DNA of 64,000 bases from an uncultured Desulfobacter sp. (GTDB lineage Bacteria > Desulfobacterota > Desulfobacteria > Desulfobacterales > Desulfobacteraceae): NCBI RefSeq assembly GCF_963666675.1, contig NZ_OY762929.1:434001-498000 (forward strand). Reading direction: 5' to 3'. The notes under the pieces are model-generated. The model saw only the letters and a list, made by a program, of their open reading frames with translations, ran no database searches and was not told the origin of the DNA. The translations under genes and the position numbers were made by a program. How positions within the stretch are numbered: position 1 is the first letter of the stretch; every line of letters begins with the position of its first letter. Below, piece by piece: positions 9,156 to 17,539 of the stretch.

Positions 9156-10517
9156 CTATTTTTGAATCTGCTGGTTTTTCATTTGATATGATTTAGTCCG
9201 CAGCGCTTTTCTGCTTTTTTTGCTCATGCCCTGGGTTTCAAGCATATCTGCCTGGATTTCAGCGTCCCGGGCCTCTTCAAGGGCCTGTTTGTCATTGTAT
9301 TTTCCGGCATAGCCTTTTAATGCCGCCGCAGACTGTCTCAGTTCCCGGGCCGCTTCTTTTGTTTTTCCCTGGTCGGATAGTTCAATGGCTTTTTCCTGGG
9401 CCAGGGCATTGAGGTTGAGCTGGTAATCCTTAACTACCTGGGCGTTAGTTGATGCCGCAACCTTGGCCTTGTTTCGGCTGAAGCGGGCTGTGGCTTTTGC
9501 CAGGCTGTTGAGGGTCTTCATGGAAAAAGGATCCTGATAGGAGACATTGGCTTTTGCGATGTCAACAATGCTGCCCGCTTTGTGGCCCTGCATGCGCACT
9601 TCCACCAGGGCGAATTTTTCCTGTCCCCCATACAGCTGGTTCATGGACAGCTCAATGCGGTTCTCCCGGATCCGGCCTTCCCTGCCGATGATCCCTACAG
9701 GTTGAATGCCGGTCGGCAGGATGATGGTGACCACCACCTGTTTGGCCACTACATTAAGCACATTTCCCAGTTCCGCTGCAAAGATCCGGGGCAGGTCGGT
9801 TCCGGATTCGGCGAAATAGGTGTTGCCGTCGCTTTTCTGGGCCAGCTGGGCCATGAGGTCTTCATTATAGTCCGTGCCTACGCCCACGGTGGTCACCGAG
9901 ATGTTTTCCTTGAACAGGCCCGCCCCGAGACGCCCTAAGTCTGAAGGGTTCCTGGGCCCGACATTGGCCAGGCCGTCGGAAAGGAGGACCACCCGGTGGA
10001 CATAATCGTTTTCAATGTTTTTTCTGATTTCGGCGGCACCCTGGCTTACCCCGCCGAAAAGCGCCGTATTGCCGCCGGCTTCAATGCCTTTGATGGCGTT
10101 GATGATAGGCGCGGTTTCATGAACTTTTTGGGCCGGTACCCGGGTGGTGACATCCGTGGCATAGGTGACAAGGGAGAACACGTCATCTCTGCCGAGCCGG
10201 GACAACGCTTCCATGGCCGCCGCCTTGGCCATCTGGAGTTTGGTGCCGCCCATGGATCCGGACCGATCCATTACCAGGGCGATATTCACCCGGGGGCGGG
10301 CTGTATTCTCCGGTACTTTGGGTGCGTCCAGGGTGATTTTCAAAATGACGTTCTGGGGATTATCCGCCGGTAGTACGGATCTGTCTGCCTCCACCCGGCA
10401 GGCAACACGGTTCTGGGCTGCCGTTGCCCGGGATGTGTCCAGGGCCAGGATGCCTATTCCAATGGAAACGATAAAAACTGCTGCAACTTTTAATGTTCTG
10501 GTAAGCTTGGGGTTCAT
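9156..10517 (-). CDS. Secreted or membrane-anchored VWA-domain protein
   Basis: 453 residues with an N-terminal hydrophobic signal or anchor (about 10-30) ending near ATAAQ. A von Willebrand A domain (about 75-255) has an intact MIDAS metal site, DRSGSMGG, which binds a divalent cation and mediates protein contacts. After a beta-rich region, the C-terminal 120 residues are helical and charged. It is the first gene of the VWA-kinase-regulator operon, 6 bases before the kinase. It could be an accessory sensor or regulator for that kinase; this is inferred from position only. Confidence 0.8.
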   Translation of the reverse strand: MNPKLTRTLKVAAVFIVSIGIGILALDTSRATAAQNRVACRVEADRSVLPADNPQNVILKITLDAPKVPENTARPRVNIALVMDRSGSMGGTKLQMAKAAAMEALSRLGRDDVFSLVTYATDVTTRVPAQKVHETAPIINAIKGIEAGGNTALFGGVSQGAAEIRKNIENDYVHRVVLLSDGLANVGPRNPSDLGRLGAGLFKENISVTTVGVGTDYNEDLMAQLAQKSDGNTYFAESGTDLPRIFAAELGNVLNVVAKQVVVTIILPTGIQPVGIIGREGRIRENRIELSMNQLYGGQEKFALVEVRMQGHKAGSIVDIAKANVSYQDPFSMKTLNSLAKATARFSRNKAKVAASTNAQVVKDYQLNLNALAQEKAIELSDQGKTKEAARELRQSAAALKGYAGKYNDKQALEEARDAEIQADMLETQGMSKKSRKALRTKSYQMKNQQIQK

Positions 10518-10656
10518 GGCTTTCTCCTTTTTGTGAGGTATGTGGTTTTTGTTTGGCGTGTAAGGCTTTTTGAACTGCGCTTACTTACATGCCCAAGATA
10601 ACCCATTGAAAAAAGTCATGTGTCAAACCGGGGTAAAACAGTTGTAAAAAAGTTGT

Positions 10657-10797
10657 AAAACCCCGTGTTTGGACGAAAAGTCACCCACCTGCGGCATTGC
10701 AGAAAAATTTATAATCCTCACAACCATGAGGTTGCTCCGGTTACAAATTTTTCTGCGCCTTGCATCTGGGCGCCTTTTCGCCCAAACACGGGGTTTT
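10657..10797 (-). repeat. Dispersed palindromic element, copy 1
   Basis: A 141-bp element bounded by perfect 16-bp inverted arms (10657-10672 and 10782-10797), with an inner palindrome around AGAAAAATTT/AAATTTTTCT. Read on the minus strand it matches copy 2 at 14056-14182 in the same order over nearly its whole length. It starts 23 bases after the stop of the thioesterase gene, in that gene's direction. It fills most of the 302-base gap before the VWA gene. It probably acts as a terminator or mRNA 3'-end structure. Confidence 0.8.
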
Positions 10798-10819
10798 ATC
10801 TAAACACGAATCAGGCAAT

Positions 10820-11254
10820 TTAATCCAAGAAATCAAATTCGGGAATGGGCAAAAGCTTTTTGCCCGGTCCCAGGCACACCAGTTCCAGGGTGCAGGTCAC
10901 TGCAGGCTTGTTCTGACCGGGGCGCCAGGCGCTGTGGAAAAATACAACCCGGTATGGGCCTTGTTTTTCCCAGGTGGTGCGAATATCTAAAAGGTCTCCG
11001 AATTGTGCGCCGTCGTGGTATCCGATGTCCGCTTTGTATACAGCAAAACCGGTGCCTTTGTCTTGCCACATCTGCACCAGATTTTCTACGCCGAAGATAT
11101 CTTCCCTGGCCCGTTCAAAAAACTTTAGATAATTGGCGTGGTAAACCACTCCTGAGTGATCCGTGTCTTCGTAATATACCCTGGTCTGCAGGTGATGGAC
11201 GCCAGGGGCCTGATCCGCAGCATGCATATTGGTGATCTGTTTTGTATTTTTCAT
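10820..11254 (-). CDS. YbgC-type acyl-CoA thioesterase
   Basis: A 144-residue hot-dog fold protein. The segment YYEDTDHSGVVYHANYLKFF is the family hallmark and carries the catalytic Asp. The length is usual for YbgC/4-hydroxybenzoyl-CoA thioesterases, which hydrolyse short or aromatic acyl-CoA thioesters in the cytoplasm. Here it is not in a tol-pal cluster, where YbgC often sits, so the physiological substrate is open. It is transcribed alone and is followed directly by the palindromic element described at 10657. Confidence 0.88.
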   Translation of the reverse strand: MKNTKQITNMHAADQAPGVHHLQTRVYYEDTDHSGVVYHANYLKFFERAREDIFGVENLVQMWQDKGTGFAVYKADIGYHDGAQFGDLLDIRTTWEKQGPYRVVFFHSAWRPGQNKPAVTCTLELVCLGPGKKLLPIPEFDFLD

Positions 11255-11435
11255 AATAATAAAAGTTTATACATTGGATGGCTTTGGGGATAAAGGGTTG
11301 TTTTGCATGGAACCTGAACTTTGGCGAAAATTAAAATAAAAACTATTGGATATTTGTTGTGGTTGACAGTAAACTGCCCGGCACTAGTTGAAAGTTTTAA
11401 TAGAACTGAACGAATAGTTAGCCAGGGGTTACATT

Positions 11436-12110
11436 ATGGAACTGCAAGCTGCCATTAAAGAGAGGAAAAGTGTTCGCGGATATTTAGATAAACCGGTTCC
11501 CAAAGAGGTGTTAAATCAAATTCTGGAAATCTCCGTCAGGGCACCATCTACGAAAAATACCCAGCCTTGGCAGTTTTATATGGTTACCGGCGCAACCTTG
11601 GCAAAGCTTAAGACGGTTGCTGAAGAACGCTTCACCAACTCTGAACTTCCTCCCGCGGAGATGGCGCACACGCTGATTGAACCGGAAAAAGGCAGTGTTT
11701 ATCGGGATCGCCAGGTGGACATTGGCATACGGCTGTTTAAAGCCATGGACATCGGCAGGGAAGATAAAGATAAACGAATCAATTGGATGAAACGCGGGTT
11801 CCGGTATTTTGATGCGCCGGCAGCGATTATCCTTGTCAGCGATAAATCTAATCCCATTGAGTGGACCTACCTGGATGCCGGATTGGTTATTCAAAATATC
11901 TGCCTGGCTGCCGTTGATTTCGGGCTTGGCACCTGTATCGAAAACCAGGGAATCATGTATTCCGACGTACTTAGAGATATTGTCAGAATTCCCGATGACA
12001 AGCGCCTGGTTGTTGCCATTGCCATTGGATACCCGGACAATGATTTTCCTGCAAATAAGGTGATCAGCCCCCGGGAGAACTTAGACGATGTTGTTACCTG
12101 GTGTGGATGA
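11436..12110 (+). CDS. Nitroreductase-family flavoprotein
   Basis: 224 residues. The N-terminal RKSVRGYLDKPVP and APSTKNTQPWQF segments are the FMN-binding signature of the nitroreductase family, and the C-terminal half has GLGTCIENQG and a late conserved Gly-Tyr-Pro. Such proteins are FMN-dependent NAD(P)H oxidoreductases of broad substrate range; the natural substrate here is unknown. It is a single cytoplasmic domain of normal length. It is probably the first gene of a short plus-strand group with the HAD protein and ackA, although the gaps (80 and 130 bases) are long enough for separate promoters. Confidence 0.88.
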   Translation: MELQAAIKERKSVRGYLDKPVPKEVLNQILEISVRAPSTKNTQPWQFYMVTGATLAKLKTVAEERFTNSELPPAEMAHTLIEPEKGSVYRDRQVDIGIRLFKAMDIGREDKDKRINWMKRGFRYFDAPAAIILVSDKSNPIEWTYLDAGLVIQNICLAAVDFGLGTCIENQGIMYSDVLRDIVRIPDDKRLVVAIAIGYPDNDFPANKVISPRENLDDVVTWCG

Positions 12111-12190
12111 TAAGAAATCAGAGAAACCATGAGTTGTCAGCTGATGGTTTGCCCCAAGGGTGTTAACATAAAAAATATTTGGGAGACGGC

Positions 12191-12661
12191 ATGATCCGCG
12201 TTGAAATTCCCGGCACAGGGCCGGTTTCCATTCAAAATGTAATGTTTGACTATAACGGCACCATCGCAGCCGATGGCTGTCTGCTTGACGGGGTGGGGGC
12301 AGCCATGAACCGGCTTGCCAATATGCTTGATTTTCATGTGGTAACGGCCGATACCTTTGGGTCGGTCCAGGCTCAGCTTGAGGGGGTTAAGGCGCAAGTC
12401 GTATTGATTTCAGACCAGGACCAGGATCAAAAAAAACTGGATGTCCTCAATCGTTTCGGCGCAGACACCACCATGGCTGTCGGCAACGGGGTTAACGATG
12501 CCTTGATGCTCAAGCATGCACGCTTGGGCGCTGCCGTGTTGGGGGCGGAGGGGACGGCATTGCCGGCCCTGATGTCCGCCGATGTGGTGGTCGGGCATAT
12601 TCTGGATGTATTCGCCTTTTTTGAACATCCCAAGCGGTTGATCGCCACCCTGAGAAATTGA
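12191..12661 (+). CDS. Small HAD-family hydrolase, soluble P-type-ATPase-like
   Basis: 156 residues from the ATG at 12191, which follows GGGAG by five bases; an in-frame TTG at 12179 is less likely. The nucleophile loop reads DYNGT, so the second Asp of the usual DxDxT is Asn, as in some P-type-ATPase-like HAD proteins. GNGVNDALML is the HAD motif III/IV region that binds Mg2+. There is no cap or membrane domain. This resembles the stand-alone phosphatase-like proteins annotated as soluble P-type ATPases; the substrate is unknown. It lies between the nitroreductase gene and ackA. Confidence 0.75.
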   Translation: MIRVEIPGTGPVSIQNVMFDYNGTIAADGCLLDGVGAAMNRLANMLDFHVVTADTFGSVQAQLEGVKAQVVLISDQDQDQKKLDVLNRFGADTTMAVGNGVNDALMLKHARLGAAVLGAEGTALPALMSADVVVGHILDVFAFFEHPKRLIATLRN

Positions 12662-12732
12662 TTTTGCTTGCAGTTTTCTTTGTCTAAGCGTTACAATTAT
12701 TCATCAGTTACAAAATTGTCCGCAAGAAGCAT

Positions 12733-12755
12733 CCGGTCCTCGTGCTAAGGACCGG
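12733..12755 (+). other. Hairpin in the ackA leader
   Basis: CCGGTCCT (12733-12740) pairs with AGGACCGG (12748-12755) around six bases. No T-run follows, so it is not a standard terminator. It lies 37 bases before the ackA ATG and may mark a leader structure or the end of the upstream transcript. Confidence 0.4.
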
Positions 12756-12791
12756 CCGTTGTAAAACTTTTCCATTAAGCAAGGTTGTAAA

Positions 12792-14000
12792 ATGAAAGTA
12801 CTTGTCATTAATTCAGGAAGTTCTTCCCTGAAGTATAAATTGTATGATTTGGCTGGTCCCAAAGTGATCTGTGCGGGATTGGTGGAGCGAATCGGCAGTC
12901 CGGAAAGCAGTCTGGCTCATACCCTGTACCCGGAATCGGGGCCTGCTGAAAAAAACGAGATGTTTGAATCCTTTGAAAATCACACCCAGGCCATCGAAAA
13001 GGTTGCGGGGCTGCTTATGGCCGGCGATGCGCCCCTTGTTAAATCCCCGCAGGATCTTGCAGCCATTGGGCATCGGGTGGCCCAGGGGGGTGAAATTTTC
13101 AAGGAAAACTGCATTGTGGATGCCAAGGCCGTTGAGGGTATTCGAAAGAATATTGAACTGGCGCCTTTACATAATCCGGCCAATCTGGCCGGTATTGAAG
13201 CGGCCATGGCGCATTTCCCCGGGGTACCTTCGGTGGCCGTGTTTGACACGCTGTTTGCCAGCAAGCTCCCTGACTATGTATACCGGTATGCCTTACCCGC
13301 AGAATATTACAGTGCATATAAAGTCAGGCGATATGGATTTCATGGTGCCTCCCACGCCTATGTCACTAAAGCCCTTGCCGGTCTGATGGGGAAATCCGTG
13401 AATGGGTTGGCCAATATTGTCTGCCACCTGGGTAACGGGTCTTCCATTACTGCTGTTAAAGGCGGCGTGTGCCGGGAAACCTCCATGGGGATGACACCCA
13501 CCTCCGGTTTGATCATGGGGACCCGGTGCGGTGACATTGATCCATCTCTGCCTGCTTATCTTGCGGCCTGTACCGGGAAAAGTGCGGCGGAAATTCAAAC
13601 GGTCCTGGATCGTGAGAGCGGCCTTTCCGGTATCTGCGGTATGAATGATATGCGGGATATTCACAAGGCCATTGCCTCGGGTGATGACGATGCCAGGCTT
13701 GCCTTTGATATGCTGTGTCATGGTATTAAAAAGTATATCGGGGCGTATTATGCCGTGCTCGGTCGTCTGGATGCCGTTGCCTTTACTGCCGGCATCGGAG
13801 AAAATGACCCGGAGGTGCGCCGCAAAACCCTGGAAGGCCTTGAGCATATGGGCATCATTGTGGATCAAGAGCGCAATGCCGGGCTAAGAGGGAAATCCGC
13901 TCGTATCTCCACGGATGATAGTGCCGTGGAAGTCTGGGTGGTTCCAACGGATGAAGAACTTGAAATTGCAACCATCTGCAAAGACCTTGTAAGTGCTTGA
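12792..14000 (+). CDS. ackA: Acetate kinase
   Basis: 402 residues, the normal length. It shows the family start MKVLVINSGSSSLKYKLYD, the substrate-site motif VFDTLFAS, HGASHAYV, GNGSSITAV, the GMTPTSGLIMGTRCGDIDP segment and FTAGIGEN near the end. It interconverts acetate + ATP and acetyl phosphate + ADP in the cytoplasm. No phosphotransacetylase gene is adjacent. With acs further along the window, the organism can activate acetate by two routes, which fits an acetate-using or acetate-forming sulfate reducer. Confidence 0.97.
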   Translation: MKVLVINSGSSSLKYKLYDLAGPKVICAGLVERIGSPESSLAHTLYPESGPAEKNEMFESFENHTQAIEKVAGLLMAGDAPLVKSPQDLAAIGHRVAQGGEIFKENCIVDAKAVEGIRKNIELAPLHNPANLAGIEAAMAHFPGVPSVAVFDTLFASKLPDYVYRYALPAEYYSAYKVRRYGFHGASHAYVTKALAGLMGKSVNGLANIVCHLGNGSSITAVKGGVCRETSMGMTPTSGLIMGTRCGDIDPSLPAYLAACTGKSAAEIQTVLDRESGLSGICGMNDMRDIHKAIASGDDDARLAFDMLCHGIKKYIGAYYAVLGRLDAVAFTAGIGENDPEVRRKTLEGLEHMGIIVDQERNAGLRGKSARISTDDSAVEVWVVPTDEELEIATICKDLVSA

Positions 14001-14055
14001 CCCACCCTGCACCGAACTTCGCTATCAACACAAATTTATAAGGATTCGCTTGTAC

Positions 14056-14182
14056 GGTGTTTGGCCTAAAAGGTGTCCAGATGCAAGGCGCAGAAAAATT
14101 TGCAACCGGAGCAACCTCATGGTTGTGAGGATTGCAAATTTTTCTGCAACGCCGCAGGTGGGTGCCTTTTAGGCCAAACACC
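14056..14182 (+). repeat. Dispersed palindromic element, copy 2
   Basis: A 127-bp element with perfect 18-bp terminal inverted arms (14056-14073 and 14165-14182) and an inner 16-bp palindrome GCAGAAAAATTTGCAA/TTGCAAATTTTTCTGC. It begins 56 bases after the ackA stop, in the same orientation relative to that gene as copy 1 has to the thioesterase gene. The outer arms differ in sequence between the two copies but remain self-complementary, so the hairpin rather than the arm sequence seems to be conserved. Confidence 0.8.
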
Positions 14183-14331
14183 ATTACCAAAAGGTCATGT
14201 TTGGGTCACGTTTAGGTTAGATTGGCGTGATAAAAGATAAAACATGTTGGATGTGGCATGTTTAAGTTTAATCAGGTCGCGAACAGATACCGCCATTTTA
14301 ATCCGGCACACTTTCTTCTTTTCTTTTCCTT

Positions 14332-14366
14332 CCCGGGCGACCCGGCTTTTGGCCGGGTCGCCCGGG
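14332..14366 (+). terminator. Very strong GC-rich hairpin, terminator-like
   Basis: A perfect 15-bp stem (14332-14346 with 14352-14366) closes a five-base loop and is followed by CTTATTTAT on the plus strand. It lies in the 478-base gap between ackA and the convergent crcB gene. It is too far from ackA (about 330 bases) to be its primary terminator, so it may end an unannotated short transcript. Confidence 0.5.
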
Positions 14367-14478
14367 CTTATTTATGGGGCTGGATGTTGTAATGGCGTGG
14401 CCATAAATGTGGCATTGAACCGTGTGACGGTTTTGGGTGAAATGTTACAATTTGGTGATACAAAAATGTATTATATTT

Positions 14479-14856
14479 TCAGAGCGCTTTCGATAATTCA
14501 AAGCCGGCCCACACACAAATCAATCCGGCGCTTAGTTGGATAAGTCCGTTCAGTACGGCCAGGCCGATCTGTCCATTTCGCATGTATAAAAATAGTTCAA
14601 ATCCGAAGGTTGAAAAGGTGGTGAACCCACCTAAAAAGCCTGTAAAAACAAGCAGCCTGATCTCCGGCGGAAAAATTTGACGTGCGTCGGCGATGCCGCC
14701 TAATAGTCCTATGATAAAGCATCCTAAAACGTTGACGGTGATGGTTCCCAAGGGAAGCGACGTGCTTTTGACGGCATTGATATACCCATCATATACCAGA
14801 AAGCGGCAAATGGCTCCCATGGCACCGCCTAATCCTACCATTGCTATTTTAATCAT
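14479..14856 (-). CDS. crcB: Fluoride efflux channel CrcB/Fluc
   Basis: 125 residues with four predicted membrane helices. Family motifs GGAMGAICRF near the N-terminus, TVNVLGCFIIGLL in helix 2 and GGFTTFSTFGFE in helix 3 are intact, including the Asn and the Phe/Thr track that line the fluoride pore. The protein works as a dual-topology dimer in the inner membrane and expels F-. It is a single gene. The fluoride riboswitch often found upstream was looked for and not seen. Confidence 0.93.
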   Translation of the reverse strand: MIKIAMVGLGGAMGAICRFLVYDGYINAVKSTSLPLGTITVNVLGCFIIGLLGGIADARQIFPPEIRLLVFTGFLGGFTTFSTFGFELFLYMRNGQIGLAVLNGLIQLSAGLICVWAGFELSKAL

Positions 14857-15199
14857 TTTTGTAATTTACCCGTTTGTTTGGGGTCGGGTTTAAGCGGCAA
14901 TAAACCCGTTTAACCCATGACTGCTAAAATACCTCGTCCATTATGCGTGTTATTGGACGTGACCAAATCAATTTGGACAGTCATAAATTAAAATGGAGGT
15001 GAATACCACCTCTTTATTAAAATAAGCAGGCAGGCATAATTACAATTATGATCCATTGACACATTAATGTATCAATCTTTTGCAGATGCACGAGAAATAT
15101 AGACGAAAAAGAAAATTAGATGCAGTTCAGAAATTTTTTTAGATAACACCTTTTGCCGGGAAAAGAAGACAGACCCGGCAAATGGTTCTCGACACCAGA
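14857..15199. other. Intergenic, no gene recognised
   Basis: 343 AT-rich bases between the crcB start and the stop of the small minus-strand gene at 15200. A short inverted repeat GGGTTTA...TAAACCC lies about 30 bases upstream of crcB. No coding region with a ribosome site was found. Confidence 0.4.
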
Positions 15200-15400
15200 T
15201 TACCTGGTTTTCAGCTGAATGTTGTGCGACGCGATAGTCCGGGACACGGCCTGATTCATTTCGTCTAAGTCAAGGTTGGACCGGTACTTCCCGTCCATTT
15301 CACGAATCTCCACACCATCTATGGTTTTACGTGTCAGTTTGAGTAGTACACTGAGTCCGAATGTCTTTTTAACTTCAAATATTTTTTTGTTGCTGTCCAT
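15200..15400 (-). CDS. Small conserved-looking protein of unknown function
   Basis: 66 residues, charged and soluble, rich in Lys and Asp. The ATG at 15400 follows AAGAGGAC at a usable distance, and the frame has normal codon use, which supports a real gene. I recognise no domain. It is flanked by two gene-poor AT-rich gaps and is divergent from the sigma-54 regulator gene that follows. Confidence 0.5.
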   Translation of the reverse strand: MDSNKKIFEVKKTFGLSVLLKLTRKTIDGVEIREMDGKYRSNLDLDEMNQAVSRTIASHNIQLKTR

Positions 15401-15865
15401 TTTTATAAGTCCTCTTAATAATAAATTCTTGATTTGTGCCTCAAATCATAAATCCTTAAGAGCAATTAGCGTGCCACTGTGCCTTAAAGTTGTTAAAAAA
15501 AGGGAGAGCGCCAAAATATCGGGGTGTTTGAGGCCCTTTTGTATCTGTTGGAAGAAACCCCCTTGATATTAATATCGGAATAAGTAGGTAAAAATTTACA
15601 TTTTTGTTCTCCTTTTTGTCAGGTTTTTTGAAGATCAGTTGACATTGGAATCTTTTTTCAGGATAAAGAAAGGGTGGCCTAACCCTTTAAATTCAGGGCT
15701 ATTGACTTTGGTTTAAACCCTTTGGAGTATGAAAATTGAACTGGAAATAATTTTAATATATTTCCGGCGAACTGACCATTGTTTTTTTGTCACAACTATT
15801 TTTATATTCATTCTTTCCATGCCTGGGCGTTTTTGATGGTCGGCAAGAAGGAGGTATTAATCGTT
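15401..15865. other. AT-rich gap upstream of the sigma-54 regulator
   Basis: This stretch contains a small hairpin AAAGGGT/ACCCTTT near 15670-15690 and the Shine-Dalgarno AAGGAGG at 15848-15854 of the following gene. No other gene or promoter consensus is clear. Confidence 0.4.
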
Positions 15866-17251
15866 TTGAATTCCCCAAATCCTGATAATCCGATTTTACT
15901 GGTGGACAACGATCCGAAAATTCTCGATGCAGTGGAGGCGGCACTGCGCATGGCAGGTTTTGACAATATTACCGGAATTCAGGATTCAAGGGATGTGATC
16001 AGGACCATGGAGCGGAAAATACCCGGACTGGTCCTCCTGGATTTGAATTTGCCTCACATCAGTGGCAACCATCTTTTAAGGAGTATCAGAAAAACCTGGC
16101 CAAGGATACCCGTTATTGTACTTACAGATGATGTCGCGGTGGAAACGGCCGTAAAATGCATGAAAATCGGGGCCATGGATTATATCCTCAAACCTGTTGA
16201 CCCGGGTCATCTGACCAAGTCGGTAAAGCAGGCCCTGGACGGCGGACAGGCCCCAGGCCTGCTATCAAAACCCATGCACCAGGAGTTGTTCAGCCAGGTA
16301 AAAAAACCTTCGGCCTTTAAGAATATCATTACCCAGGACAGTCAGATGCATGCCATTTTCCATTATGTGGAAGCTGTGTCACCATCTCCCCAACCGGTAC
16401 TGATTTTTGGGGAGACCGGTGTGGGTAAGGAGTTGATCGGCCAGTGCATTCATCATCTGAGCGGCCGCAAGGGGAAACTGGTGAAGGTCAATGTGGCGGG
16501 GCTGGATGATAATGTGTTTTCCGATACTTTGTTCGGCCATGTGCCCGGTGCGTTCACCAGCGCCCGGAACGCTCGGCCCGGATTGATTTTGAAGGCCTCC
16601 GGGGGGACCTTAATGCTCGATGAGATCGGCGATCTGGCGCTATCCTCCCAGGTCAAGCTGCTCAGGCTGCTCCAGGGAGGGGATTATCTGGCATTGGGGT
16701 CGGATATTACCCGGCATTCGGATACCCGGATTATTGCATCCACCAACCAGGATCTGTGGGCCCTTGAAAAGCAGGGTAAGTTCAGAAAGGATCTGATCTA
16801 CCGCCTTTCCACACATACGCTGACCATCCCGCCGTTGCGGGAACGCCTTTTGGATCTGCCTTTGCTGTTGGATCGTTTTATTTGCCAGGCTGCCGATGAG
16901 TTGGACAAGCCGGTGCCTGATATCCCCAAAAGTCTTATTGAAACCATGGAAACATATCCGTTCAAGGGGAATATCAGGGAGTTAAAGTCCATGGTGTATG
17001 ATGCCATGTCCCGGTACCAGGGTGGTGCCATATCTGCGGATCTGTTCAAGGGTTTCGTTCACACAGGTTCAGGAGGTAAGCAGGCTATGTCTTCAGATCC
17101 TGGGTTGCCGACGTTGAAGCAGGCTGCCAATGCGCTGGTGGAAAAAGCCATGGCCCATACCGGAGGTAATCAGTCTGCGGCGGCAAAAATTCTTGGGATT
17201 TCCCAACAGGCCCTGAGCAAGCGCCTTCAAAAACTTCGCGAAGAGGGATAG
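15866..17251 (+). CDS. NtrC-family sigma-54-dependent response regulator
   Basis: About 461 residues from the TTG at 15866, which follows AAGGAGG by 11 bases and gives MNSPNPDNPILLVDND. An in-frame ATG at 15836 lacks a ribosome site. The order is receiver domain (about 8-125, phospho-Asp in LVLLDLNLPH), AAA+ sigma-54 activator domain with Walker A GETGVGKE and Walker B LMLDEIGD, and a Fis-type HTH (QSAAAKILGISQQALSKRL). The sigma-54 contact loop reads GAFTSA instead of GAFTGA. No histidine kinase is adjacent. The following gene is acs, so control of acetate activation is possible but unproven. Confidence 0.92.
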   Translation: MNSPNPDNPILLVDNDPKILDAVEAALRMAGFDNITGIQDSRDVIRTMERKIPGLVLLDLNLPHISGNHLLRSIRKTWPRIPVIVLTDDVAVETAVKCMKIGAMDYILKPVDPGHLTKSVKQALDGGQAPGLLSKPMHQELFSQVKKPSAFKNIITQDSQMHAIFHYVEAVSPSPQPVLIFGETGVGKELIGQCIHHLSGRKGKLVKVNVAGLDDNVFSDTLFGHVPGAFTSARNARPGLILKASGGTLMLDEIGDLALSSQVKLLRLLQGGDYLALGSDITRHSDTRIIASTNQDLWALEKQGKFRKDLIYRLSTHTLTIPPLRERLLDLPLLLDRFICQAADELDKPVPDIPKSLIETMETYPFKGNIRELKSMVYDAMSRYQGGAISADLFKGFVHTGSGGKQAMSSDPGLPTLKQAANALVEKAMAHTGGNQSAAAKILGISQQALSKRLQKLREEG

Positions 17252-17352
17252 GCCGGTCCCGGTCACAACCTAATCTACCATTTTATTGTATCTACAAAAG
17301 AAGTTGTAAATTTATTCAACCGGTTGTTTTTTTAATATATTTTGTTTTTATC

Positions 17353-17389
17353 TCCAAGGCTGCCACAATAAAAGTTGTGGCGGCTTTGG
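17353..17389. other. Hairpin between the regulator gene and acs
   Basis: GCCACAA and TTGTGGC form a 7-bp core stem around TAAAAG. The stem extends outward with mismatches to CCAA/TTGG. There is no T-run on either side, so its role as terminator or leader structure is unclear. Confidence 0.35.
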
Positions 17390-17539
17390 GCTTCCATGAA
17401 ATCTTTTGGATTGAATATCGCATTTAAAATAAATAGGTTATATTTAAAATTCAACGCCGGTACAAAGTTTGCTCTTAATGTGAAGTAAAATGATGAATAA
17501 TAATTTATGGGCACTTTATATGAGAAGGAGATCTTCAAT

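Noticed and set aside
13293..13868. 191-codon minus-strand frame inside ackA
   Set aside because: It is a shadow of a well-supported metabolic gene, with no ribosome site or family resemblance.
14857..14950. Fluoride riboswitch upstream of crcB
   Set aside because: The GGNGAUGG...ACCGCU pattern expected of the crcB motif is not present; only a short GGGTTTA/TAAACCC inverted repeat is seen.
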